The notes under the pieces are model-generated. The model was not told where the DNA came from. It did not search any database and saw only the letters and a program-made list of their open reading frames with translations. Below are positions 32,226 through 43,546 of a DNA stretch of 64,000 bases, one piece after another; the stretch's first letter is position 1, and each line of letters starts with the position of its first letter. Origin of the DNA: Podospora pseudoanserina (lineage: Eukaryota > Ascomycota > Sordariomycetes > Sordariales > Podosporaceae); the NCBI RefSeq assembly GCF_035222485.1, contig NW_026946671.1:744001-808000 (forward strand), in the 5' to 3' direction. The translations under genes were made by a program, and so were the position numbers.

Positions 32226-35200
32226 AACGGCGACAGGACCGGGAACCGTATCCGGAGTTTTGGTTTGGAATCTGACAAGCAAACGAACCACGGAGGAAAG
32301 CAAGAAGTTTCAAGTAATCAAAGTAACGGATTCTAGAAGAAAGGGGGACAGCAAAGACGGTTATCAAGAAGGCAGTGCGTTGTTTATGGGTTTCCCCCTT
32401 CCAATGGCGCCTCGGGATCGCTGAACCGGGAAGAGTGGCGCTGTTTTAAGTCAATGGTGGAGTGGGGGTGTTCCAGAATAGGGCAGCGGGCGAGGGGCAA
32501 CGACCAGCAAAGACAAAGGACGAGTCCGTGGACCTCGTGGTTCCAGCGGCAAGTCCTATCAAGTTCACCAGCTGTTCCCTGACTACTCGTGGTCAAGCCC
32601 TGATTCGGTTCCTAGGGCCTTGTGCCTGTTTGAGAAGCTCGGGATCTCTGGAAACTTTGGCTGGTCGAGCTGGTGCAGATCAAAGCGGGGAGAGCGAGAG
32701 AGGCACTAGAGGTTTGGAGGAATTGGATCTTTTGGGACCTGGCCGGCTGCGAGGTGTGTTGATCCGTGGGATGGTGTGGCCGACTTTCCCGGTGCGGAAG
32801 TGATTGGACCGTCAGGAGAAACTGCGAAGGTCTGGCCAGGACAGGGAGTTCAGCCTCAGGCAGTCGGGGAGCAATGGGAGCCAGTTGTTTCATACAGGGG
32901 AGAGAACAGAAAAAGTTGAGATGGGAGTCGGTGCAAAGGCTGGGAGTTATGTAAAATGTCAGAAACAGGTCAAGAGAGAGACCGACGATAAGATAGATAC
33001 CTAGATACGAATACTGTGCCTGGATGGATTCCCGCAGGGTCCTAGGACTGCAGCCAGAAAAGTCTGGTTGTCCCCCTCCCCCCCACCGGATTTCTGATTT
33101 ACCAGGCAAATGGCATCCCGAATACCCTTAGTCCGAATAGGATAACCAGGGAAAGGCAAGGGTTCTCCAACATTTGTGGTGGTGTGGTTGCACGAGTATC
33201 CCTGCATCCAAGCGTCCACCGTCTCTTTTGGGGAAGAGCCAGAGGACCCCGAGAACGAAAAAAGAAGAAAAAAAAAAAGGGAGGCCAGCTGCACTCAAGA
33301 GCCCGCATCTGACCAGTCTTCGTGGCACCCATCGAGTCGTTCGTGACTTATACCACTGATGGCGATTGGTTCTTGGTGTTCCAATGTTTGTTTTCGTCGC
33401 CCATGCGACCCCTCCTGGTCTTATCTTATCTTTGTGGTTGATGTTGGCCCCGTCTTGGCTTCTGTTGTCTATGATTCTTGTTGATCGAAAACATGGCCTT
33501 GCTCGACAAAGAGAGACGGAGCCGCCGTTTAGCCCGTCAGCACCATTGTTACCATGGAAGTGGTGGTCAGCAAAGCTCTGAGCTGGGAGTGGGTGGCCAA
33601 AAGACCCCTTATCAGCCCGGCTTATCCAGCAGATCTGCCCCTCACTGTCACTTATCAATCTTTACCCCGCCAATTCGCCATCCCGACAATGCCATAGACA
33701 CAGCCAGCCGAAGCCAGGAATACCACCTCGAAACAGAGTCAGGTAGCGAGCGGACTTATATTTTGGCAAGAGAACGGAAAGGGAATATTCTGCGGGTGGC
33801 TTTCTTGGTGTGTAGGGCAAGGGGGGGACCCTGCAGTGAGCGAGCGGTCTTCCAATGAGCATCACCTATCGGTCAGACGGCTTGCATCCGGGCCGTAAAC
33901 CCAGCGCTTGGCTGCGCACAACTCTGGATGAAGAAGAAGAAGAAGAAGAAGAAGAGAGGACAGCATGCAACGAGGTGGTTCGCTCGGGGCAATAGCTCGC
34001 CATTCACATCTACTAACCATGTGGCTACTTGTAGGGATTCCAAAAAGTAGCATAGGGTGGGGAGGCGGTGGCAGAGCAAAGTCTGCTGACATGACTCGTC
34101 CATGACGAACGTCCCAAGTGACCGTTCCTCTGTGCAAAGCGTCAAGCAGGAACATGGGACTATGGCCACGGGATCATGCCAGTTGGAGGTTGCTTGAATT
34201 GGGGTCGACCATCACTATTTATGTAGTTATTTTTGTCTGATTTCTGACTTGTTGGCCACATTGGCCCCGAGAACATCTCCCGTCCTTCTGGCCGTTTCAT
34301 CCACCCGAGATGGTGGGCCGGACACCGACCCGGCACGGAGGGTCGGCCCCGGAAGCTCGGCAAAGTGGAGCCTTTCCACGGCCGGGCCTTCTTCTGGTGC
34401 TTCCCGAAGCTTGCAGCTCCCCACGCTTGGCGAGTGGCTTCCTAGGCTTGGCCCATCTGCTGTGATGCCCAAAAAGAGCGAAAAATTGTGCTGGTGGACA
34501 GCATCACCTCATATAAGCAGCTGACCGCAAGATCCCATGATACCATCTCCCCACAAGTGAGCTCTGAGTAATTTTGGCTTGACAGGTCGTAGTGTGTGTG
34601 AGAGCGATGTTGCTAGCGATGTATGACTTCGAAGCGAGATCGGAATACTACCTTCTACACGCGGGATGCATGCGGGGGTTGTTGGTGATTCTTCACCTCT
34701 GGCATTTCCCCTCCATGAGCGCTGGAATGAGATCACGATGTCGTGGTTGTGTCTTGGATTCAGGGCGACAAAATACCTCCAAAATCATGCAGGCCATGCG
34801 ATCGTGCGACATTGGGGACCATCGCAGGGTCTAACCTGCGGAAAAGAAACAGCAAACTCTGGAAATGATCAACATGACAAGATGCTGGGAAGCTGCACGA
34901 TGACCTCGCCCGAGACGTCTTTCGCCGAGTGGCTGTTGTGCCTCTGGGCCTCTTGTGCCACTGCCCGTAGTGGCTGCTGGAAGCCGTCGTCGTCTGAATA
35001 CCTCCCAAGGTAGTTCAATATCTGTCAGTTAGGCAACTGCCGGAGGGCCTTGCAACGATGAGACCAAAACCCAAACACCTGCTGAACCCCAGTTGGCCTG
35101 CCGTTCTTTTCACATGGGCCCCCGCGTTGGGACTGCAACCAATGCAACGGCAGCCATGCGGATCTCACCAAAAAGCAGGGAAGGAATTCGAGGAATGAGG

Positions 35201-36540
35201 GTTTCGTTCGGGGTCCACAGTGCGTTTCCAGCAGCTTGGGACTGTGGCGGGCTTGGCTGGTTGGGTTGAAGGTGGTCTCTAACTGGGCAGAGAGAAGCAA
35301 GCCTGCAGCCATCCTCATTTCGTGATACCGGCGGGGGAACAGGAACACGCGTGGTAGTTCATCAGAGATATTACACAGCCTTAACCCGTCCTGGATGCCT
35401 GGAGAAACGGACCTGTGTCATGCCGTTGTTGTATTGAGCATTTGTTGACTTTTGCCCTTTGAAGCGGCAGAACAAATAGCCACTTCAGCGCTTACCGCGC
35501 CGGGCCGCGGGGGTCTGTGTGGCCGTTTGGGGCTTTTTGGCCTCGGGATGATCACTGCGGCCAAATGTTCTACCGTGTGCGCACTGTGCCGCGATGGGCT
35601 GCCCTATGGTGGCCAACCTGAACTCCCCCTCTGCCCGCCCCATCACTGCTCGTCATGCACATCTAAACTTGGGGCAGCCCGCTAAATACTTGCAAGAGCG
35701 GACCCAGCGAGTGACAGATCATCCTCACAATCTCGATTTCGCTGCAAACAACGTGCGACGGCCAGCGACACGATTCCATCGGGCACCTATCCAGACTTTG
35801 AGAGAACCACAAGGCATCTGACTGACAGCAGCCACGGTCGAATCAACTCGAACCCATCCATCCCTCCACTGCTGCCCGTCGCTTGTCCAGTCGCGGTCGC
35901 AGCCGCAGTCGCAGTCGCACTCTTCCTCAACGGGCCCTCCGATTTCGAAAGTGCATGCATACCTCACCTGGCAGCCCTATCGAGAGCTTCAAAAATCTGC
36001 ACCTCGTCCCCTGCACTCGCCGCTGCCCTACCTCCGTACTCAAGACACCAGCTATTTCTGCGCCGCCAAAGTACTAGGGGACCAAATACAAAGAGGGGTG
36101 GGCTCTGAATCTTGTCTTGTCTTTGAGCTTGACCACACCCGACAGACAGACGTAGCTTGGGCTCGACTCTTGCCAACCCCGCCAGCCGCGAGCCAGGAGA
36201 GACGAGACACGAGCCACGAACCACGAGCCACGAGCCTCTCCCCTCTCTCCAACACATACCCTTCCATACGCATTTGCTACACTGTAGATCACTGAATACA
36301 CTCTGCTTGCGCCAATTATGCTCGGTGTATATGGTGGGAACCATGACAATGGTGGGTTTCACGGATACCTAATGCTACGCCGCTCTTCTTTGCCCGCACA
36401 GTTGGAGTCAGTGCTGACAAGGGGCCAACCCGGTGACAGGCGACGAAACACGACACGATGCCGAGGAGCAGCGCGGCCGGTCAAGGCTCTCGCCGGGCTT
36501 GCACATCCCAAAGAACCGAAGCACGGGAAACCTAGGGCAT
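32226..36540. promoter_or_regulatory. 4.3-kb divergent region between F-box/LRR gene and PAS kinase gene
   Basis: Two divergent genes flank this region. It must carry both promoters and leaders. The F-box leader side (32226-32400) is open but lacks an ATG. A GAA repeat lies at 33930-33956. Open frames of up to about 175 codons on both strands have no recognisable domain. I see no RNA gene or mobile element. Confidence 0.5.
33930..33956. repeat. (GAA)n trinucleotide tract
   Basis: About nine GAA units in the divergent intergenic region. Confidence 0.88.
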
Positions 36541-39500
36541 ATGGGCGGTGATAACTCTGAAAAGGCTCGAATCCGATTCTCGTTTGATGCTGGGCCCTCT
36601 GCCACGGAATATGACACCATCACAAGGTTAGCTCGAGTCGAGATGTGTTGGGGCTTCGTCGCTGTGTTTGGTCTTTGAACTGCCTGAGCTGAAAATACTG
36701 ACATGTTGGTCCTTTCAGGAGCTCAATCATGACGGACCACGATCACGGCTTGGGCCTGTCGGGGCTCAGGCGCATCCGGCAGCAGCACAATCCCGTTCGA
36801 GCTCCCACGATGCCTTCCTCTGGAAGTCGGGCACCTTCTCTCAGCGCTCTCACCAGATGCTCGTCCGTTTCGGTGCTGTCCGACATGGGCAACACACCCA
36901 TCTCTCCTGGCCCAACTTCTCCTGCCTTTACTGAAGACCTGAACCGCTTTCCGTCCGAGTCGTTGCATTCCTTTTCGTTTGCGCATCAGTCTGAAGATCT
37001 TTTGCACAGCCGCCAAAATGTCCTCAAAAAGTCCATCGAGTTTATGAAAGATCGGATGGGTTGGTCAGTCTCGACGAGCGCTGCCATGGCCAGCGCGCAA
37101 GCTCGGGTCACTGGTGACGTGGAGATGCAGAACATGCTGGACCTCCTCGCGAAAGCCCAACTGGTAGGGGCTGGTAACATTCCAAATGCGGACCTTAGCA
37201 TCCCCACAGGTCCATTGAGTGGTCCTGCAACCATGTCTGACGAGAATGTGTTTGATAAGGAGTTCATCCCGAGGACTGAAAGCCCAGGTCCGATCGAGAG
37301 AACGCCCTTGTTGTCCCCATTGACCCTGGAACCTGCTGAGCTGAAGGATGCGCCGGCTACTGCACCCCTCCCCAGACCTCAGCTCCTCATGGGAGGAGAG
37401 CCCGACTCTGAGAGCTCATCGAGAACCCCCACCAACGAGAGCGGCACGACAGCAAAAACGCACACAACCGGGAAGACGACACCTCCTCCACCTGCTATTC
37501 GTCCGAACGCTGCGCTGAAGCGGACCATGACCGACACTGTCCAGATATCGGTGCAGCAAAAGCTTATGGACGCCATGGCCCAGCCGTTCCTTGCCACCGA
37601 GCCGGTCCAAGCACAGCACATCATCTCGCGAAAATCACCTCAGCAAGCCTTCACTCCCATGATCAACACAGCTACCTCGCTGCCGGGTGCGGCACATGGC
37701 TCCACGAGATGGGTACCTGCCGCCCAGGCCATTTTCACCACAGAGTCGAAGCCACCATGGACGATTCTTGCCGCCAACGATCTTGCCTGTTTGCTTTTTG
37801 GTGTGACCAAGGCCGAGGTCAGGAAGATGGGTATCTTGGAGGTGGTGCAGGAAGAAAGGCGGAACTGGCTGTCGCGAAAGCTGCAGGCGGGCGTGCACGA
37901 CGATGCGGGAGATGGCTCTGAGAACGATGCCCCATCACCGACGAAAGTAACCACGCCGACTAAGAGTCTGCTCGGTGCTCGCGGGGGTGGAATCACGGCA
38001 AAACTCTTGAGCAAACCCAATTCGAGGACGCAGGCCCCCAAGACTGGCCGGCGACCTGCAACGATCCACAACGGCGACCCTAAGCCACCAAAGCCGGGGC
38101 ATGCTCATAACAACAGCAAGTCTAGGGGCGTGCTGCTCTGCGGAGACGTGGTCCCGATCCAAAAGCGAAACGGCGCAACGGGTTCGGCCAGCTTGTGGGT
38201 GAAGGAGAAGAAGGTGGGCCTCATCTGGGTCTTGGAGGAGATCCACGAGGACGTTGCGTATGTGGACGTTGACGAAGACGGCAACGTTGTCAAACTTTCC
38301 GGTGCGCTGGGCCCTATTTGGGGAGACGAGACGATCCAGCCTGGCCTGGACGTTGGGCGGTTGATACCCCGTATTCCGCGCCAAGGCTTTGACCCACGGT
38401 TCGGCGAGGTCGACTACTATGAGATTACCAAGAAGAAGTACTACACCTGCCGAAACTCCGACAGAATCAACATTCCGGCCACAGTCGAGCAGGTCCGGGG
38501 GACAACTGAACTGCGAGTGTCCAGTTTCCCCCACATTGCCGGTATCGTTGTGGTAGCCCCTCAGAGCTTGAAGATCAAGAGCTCAAACTCTGTCTTTTGT
38601 GGTGCCCTTTTCGGTCACGAGAAGCCGGACGGGATGTCTATCAACAGCCTGGTGCCCAACTTTGACAGGATCCTTCAGATTCTGACGGACGAAGATGGCA
38701 TTCACTTGGTTGATGGCATCGTGATTCCGGAGCACTCCTTCAGGAAAGCATCGGCCTTCCTTGCCCTCAGAGAGGGCCGGCCGGATGCTGCAACGGGATT
38801 TTTGCGGCCCGAAGGTCTTCCGGCCAAGCATCGGGATGGCTCCGAACTCAAAATTGACATTCAGATGCGCGTGGTGAAGAGTGAAAACCAAACCACGATC
38901 CACGAGGAGGTGGTCGAGGAGGGGAGCGATGACGACTCGGCGTCTGGGGGAGCCAACGACAAATTTGTGGTACCACACACAGAGATGGTTTATGCTTTGT
39001 GGATAACCTACTCTAGGCACCTGCACGCATCCAGAACAAATTTGGGAGTATCGTCGCCGTTGCTCTCTGGCGCTGCCACCCCGCTTCACCAACCGTCACC
39101 TGGACAAACACCCGCGCATACACCGGTGGAAATGCAGTCGGATTCCGACAACGAGCCGCCAAAGGAGGAACAGACGGCCGCCTCCTCGCTGGCGAGACAG
39201 CTGAAGGACGCTGCTTACAACGCCGCTGCCAAAATCACCGGGGGTGCCATCAAGGGCACCGAGGCACCAACGGAGCAGCAACAACCGGCGATCGCGGCTG
39301 ATGCCAAGTCAGAAACAAAGAAGAAGTCGATCGACGACTTTGTCATCCTCGAGGAAATGGGACAAGGCGCCTACGGCCAAGTCAAGCTGGCCCGTTATCG
39401 CGACAGCGGCAAGCGCAGCATTCTCAAATATGTTACCAAGAGGCGCATTCTGGTCGACACGTGGACGCGAGACAGACGACTGGGTACCGTCCCGCTGGAG

Positions 39501-40191
39501 ATCCACGTGCTGGACTACCTGCGTCGCGACGGCTTCAAGCACCCCAACATTGTCGAGATGGAGGACTTTTTCGAGGACGAAGTGAATTACTACATTGAGA
39601 TGGTGCCGCACGGCTTGCCGGGGATGGATCTTTTCGACTACATTGAGCTTCGCGCCAACATGGAGGAGCAAGAGTGCCGGAGCATCTTTGTTCAGGTCGC
39701 GAGAGCGATTCACCACCTGCACACCAAGGCGCTGGTGGTGCACCGGGATATCAAGGACGAGAATGTCATCTTGGATGGGGAGGGAAGGATCAAGCTGATT
39801 GATTTTGGGAGCGCGGCGTATATCAAGAGCGGGCCGTTTGATGTTTTTGTGGGCACCATTGGTGAGACTTCTTGGTCACTTGTCAGAAAACTGTGGATTG
39901 CTGACATTAGATGAAACAACAGACTACGCAGCCCCAGAAGTTCTGGCTGGCAGGCCCTACGGTGGCAAAGAGCAGGATGTATGGGCGTTGGGCATTCTGC
40001 TCTACACCATCATCTACAAGGAGAACCCGTTCTACAGCATTGATGAGATTATGGACCGGGACCTGAGGGTGCCGTATACCATCAGTGACGACAGCATTGA
40101 TCTCATTCGGAAGATGCTGGATCGGAACGTGGAGCAGAGACTGGATATCGAGCAGGTGTTGGCGCATCCTTGGTGTAGGATGATGGAGTAG
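36541..40191 (+). CDS. PAS-domain serine/threonine kinase (PAS kinase, PSK family)
   Basis: The core exon 36719-39861 and last exon 39923-40191 are joined by a 61-nt intron (G/AC split Asp). An upstream exon 36541-36626 joins in frame through a 92-nt intron (AG/G Arg), adding MGGDNSEKARIRFSFDAG; without it the start would be the ATG at 36729. Full length is about 1165 residues. The N-terminal half is Ser/Pro-rich with a PAS-like segment near residue 360 (PPWTILAANDLACLLFGV) and a second PAS-like stretch after IAGIVVVAPQSLKIK. The kinase domain (about 900-1162) has GQGAYGQVKLARY, Lys in ILKYVTKRR, HRDIKDENVIL, LIDFGSAAYIKSG, and DYAAPEVLAGRPYGG. The IDFGSAAY signature is typical of PAS kinases, which adjust glucose partitioning, storage carbohydrate and translation to nutrient state. 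The catalytic residues all appear intact. Confidence 0.92.
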
Positions 40192-42327
40192 ATGGGGGGG
40201 TTGGATGAAGAGAGTGATAGAGAGGAGGAAAAGAGGTGGTGGCGTGATGATACCCCGAGGTTTTTAGGAGGGAGGATAAAATGGACAGTGACAGAGAGAT
40301 GGTATTAGGGGGTTTGGGGGTTGGTTGGTTGGTTGTGGATTAAAACAAACAGAAGCTGAAGCGTTTTTCTTTCTTTGTTTCTTGTGCTGCTGTGGATGGT
40401 TAAAGGGAATCGTGGATGCATGGTTTATGGCGTATATGACTATTGAGATGAGTAAAGATGATTAGGCGGATGAAAATTGATGGGTTGGGTGGTATATGTC
40501 TTTGTGTTTCTTTTGTGGTGTTGAAGAGCCGAAGAGATGTGGCGTTAGAGAGAGAGAGAGAGAGAGAGAGAGTGTGTGTATGATGCTGATGATGATGGGA
40601 GAGTTACATTATATTTTCACCACCTCTGTTGTTGTTGTCATGGGAGTAAAGTCTGTATACATTATTTTTCTTTAGTCAATCGATAAGTTGTGAGAGTAGC
40701 CGGCGGCTGAGAGTCGTTCAAGCGTGCTATTCAACGGTGTTTGCAGTGATGGACAGAAACAGCGGACTAATGCCAACCACGCCAGGAACACCAATCACAC
40801 ACACCAAGGCCCCTTCTTTCTTCCAACGGTGGGGGGGTGAACAGTCTACCTGTGGAGGAGTAGTCATGTCCACGTCCCCTTCAGCATACTTTCGTAATCC
40901 TCACTTGTCCATGCGACGACGAAGAAAAGGAGGGGGCCACACATCTGGCGTCTCTCACATCCCCGTCGTCATGGTCCTCCTCCTGCTCTACCTCCTCGTC
41001 TCCTGGCTCGGAAGAGCGAGCGTGCGTTGACGTTGATGGGGACTTCCTCGCCAAGCATGTCAACGTCGTCAGGCGCTTGCTCGTGCTCGGGGGAGAGGGG
41101 ACATTTCTACCTCTCGGGATAAGGGGATGGATCCCCACTGATTTTTGGCTGCTGGGGGGATTGTTAGCGTTTTGTCATTCGCTACGGGGTTTGATGCCCC
41201 TCTACTTGGAAGGGAAAGGGCAAAGGGGGGGGATGAAGTGAGGTCATCGCCGTCTTCTTCTTTGGGCAGGAGAAGCGGCTATGGATGTTGGGGAGGGATA
41301 TACCGGCTTCTCTTCCTGTCGACGGCCTTTCTCTTCCTGGCGGGCGCGGGCGCGGGCGCGGGCACGGGGACGAGGACGAGGACGAGGACGAGGCCGATCA
41401 ATTTGCTGATTATTGTTTGTAGGCTGTTTCAATGGGTTGTAGATGGGTGGATAGCATTGGGAGATGGGGTCGGGATGAGGTAGGGGGTTTATATATGAGA
41501 AAGGTGAGGGTGTACGAAAGGCTGTATGGGGTAGTTTTGGACATCGTGAGGTGGGTGGAAAGTTTTTGGACATCGTGTATAAGTGGACGGGTTAGAGTTA
41601 TTATCGATGTATTTGAAGTTTGTCTTGTCTCGATATTGCTGTCCGGGCTTTTGAGTAAAAGGAAATGGATTATAATGATCTCCTCTTCGACATGACAAAA
41701 GCGGCATTGGTATCTGTTTTCTATATCGCTGTTCCGAAAAAGAATACTGTTGAAGACTGTGTGGTTACGTATGCAGAAGCGAAGCTGCTATTCAGATTGC
41801 ATTATTGTTTTCAGAAGTGATCTGTGTATCACTTCTCAACCTCAAGCCAAACTCGCATTCAGGTGTTTACAAAGCGGTTTGCTGATATGCAGGCATGGTT
41901 GTCATTCTCGTCAAGATTTCTGCATCATTTCGGGTCACTTGAGGCTCTCCATGTCATCGTCTCCGGTGGCCCAAAACGTGAAGAGTCGATTCAAACTTTT
42001 CTGCCCCCCTAATGCCTCTCTCCCCATGTGGCGCTTTTAGGTTGAGCAGGTTCACCCGATAGACGAGTCTTTACTGTTCACTTATATCATTTGCGTCATC
42101 TGACTTGGGCATATTTTCACTATTTTAACCAGCCTTTCTCTTCTTTTCCGTGTGATGATCTTTCTATCATCACCATCACCACTAGAACAGCTGTTCTGTT
42201 CACCTTCCCCAAGTTAGTCTTATCTAGGCTTTCGCATTGAAGACTTGGAATTGGTTTCTTCTTCTATTCTCTGTTACGCTCTTTCTCCTCATCATCTAAT
42301 CGACCGACGCTGACTTCTCCAAAGACA
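40192..42327. other. Intergenic: PAS kinase 3' region and promoter of the cysteine-rich pair
   Basis: 2.1 kb. It begins with G/T-rich 3'UTR-like sequence, then an AG repeat (40547-40572). A GC-rich hexamer tract (GCGGGC then ACGAGG units) spans about 41340-41395. The last 250 bases are pyrimidine-rich leader-like sequence. Frames over the hexamer tract encode Arg-Thr or Arg-Pro dipeptides only and are not taken as genes. Confidence 0.5.
40547..40572. repeat. (AG)n microsatellite
   Basis: A pure AG run followed by a short GT run, downstream of the PAS kinase stop. Confidence 0.88.
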
Positions 42328-43109
42328 ATGGGGACTACCCTCTCCTGTTTTCGTCAACCTGGCGACGGGGCCACGCACGGGAACGATCGAGTTAGGCAAA
42401 GCTCCATGGGCACACTCGTTGATAATTCCGTTCCGTCAAGCTTCAAGAGCGTATGCCCCGATGGTTCAGCCATACAAAAGTTCAAGGTCACATCCTCTCA
42501 TCATCCTGTCGTACAAAGCTCCAAGGCCACATCAAATGATCCCGTCGTGCAAAGCTCCGAGGCCGCATCCTCCAACGAACAAACTGGGCAACACTCCGAG
42601 ATCGCAACCTCAGACGCTTCTACTACGCAAAGCCCCAAGGCCACCTGTCCCAACTATTCCGCCGTGGAGAGCCCCGAGGTTACGGCACCTCCACCATACG
42701 AAGGACCTGAGGACAAGTTCCCCAACACCCCAGTCACTCAATGCAAGCGCTGCAAACGTCTCTGCGAGCCTGGAGCTTTTGAGGATGGTATAGGATCACC
42801 GTACTGCGACTGGTACCACACAGGTAAGTAAGGCATGCCATGATAAGCCATCAGTTCCCATCTGACATGGCTGAACAACTAGGGAATTCCGTGTCGTTAC
42901 GTGAATTCATCGACGAGGGTGGGGCTGATGTTGACACGAACGACCACCATAGAGGTGAACTGGATCACAAGAATGTGTGGCCATGCTGTCTACAAGAGAA
43001 ATCGATATCTGAGGGCCCTTTTGTAAGCAGAGCCACCCAGGATTGGAGGGGGCTAGACAAGGGGAAGCTTGGTTGTGTGGAGTACAAGGGGAAGCATACT
43101 GCGGTTTGA
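42328..43109 (+). CDS. Small cysteine/histidine-module protein with predicted lipid anchor (paralog A)
   Basis: Exons 42328-42823 and 42883-43109 join in frame across a 59-nt GT-AG intron (G/GG Gly), giving 240 residues. The N-terminus MGTTLSCF has Gly2 and Ser6 in N-myristoylation register with Cys7 available for palmitoylation. Residues about 50-125 form six imperfect 12-13-residue repeats around VVQSSKATS. The C-terminal half carries a putative zinc module: CKRC, then C-x3-H-x-G (YCDWYHTG), W-x-C-C (VWPCC) and a final G-C-x6-H (GCVEYKGKH). The spacing resembles CHORD-like CxyHpG/WxCC modules seen in some fungal and plant proteins, but I do not recognise a named family. A paralog lies 440 bases downstream on the same strand. 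Function unknown; membrane association is inferred only from the N-terminus. Confidence 0.8.
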
Positions 43110-43546
43110 GGGTCCCCTCTGAGGGGGTGTATCACAGGGCATTGGTTTGGCAGAGAAGAGATAGCAGGGCCTGTATGGTCTTGAATATGGCATGGAGCTA
43201 CCGGGGCCGCCATGAACAAATTTATCTGGAATGCGGGTTCAAATCTACATAAACTGTTTCCCAGCATGATCTCTCGATGACCACGAACATATCCATAGAG
43301 GTTCCGATACAACCCGCACCTAGATACCTTGGTGCCTTACCTAGGTAAATAGCCAGAATCGCACCGCACCACTTTCCTTCCTTCCCTGCTTGCGACTATA
43401 CCGCTTTGCTTCAGGTCCTATTGCTTCCTCAATTTTCAAACTAGAACAACAAATAATCTCTTCCCCCTCATTTCTCTCTTTCACTCTCGCAACAATTAAA
43501 CTCAAACCATCGACAAGATGAGCGACAGAACCACCAAAATCCGTCG
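43110..43546. promoter_or_regulatory. Spacer between the two paralogs
   Basis: About 440 bases containing the 3' end of paralog A and the promoter/leader of paralog B. A short ATG-initiated frame at 43518 (ending at a TGA, 43563-43565) overlaps the paralog B start in another frame and could act as an upstream ORF or mark a small sequence error. Confidence 0.5.

Noticed and set aside
40737-41138. Possible small gene downstream of PAS kinase (either strand)
   Set aside because: Short acidic or basic frames with early stops; a minus-strand stretch containing VDMLGEEVPINVNARS looks protein-like but has no start or clear splice sites.
41145-41573. Frames of about 110 codons on both strands with Arg-Thr or Arg-Pro-Arg-Ala dipeptides
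   Set aside because: Produced by the hexamer repeat; no start context, no domain.
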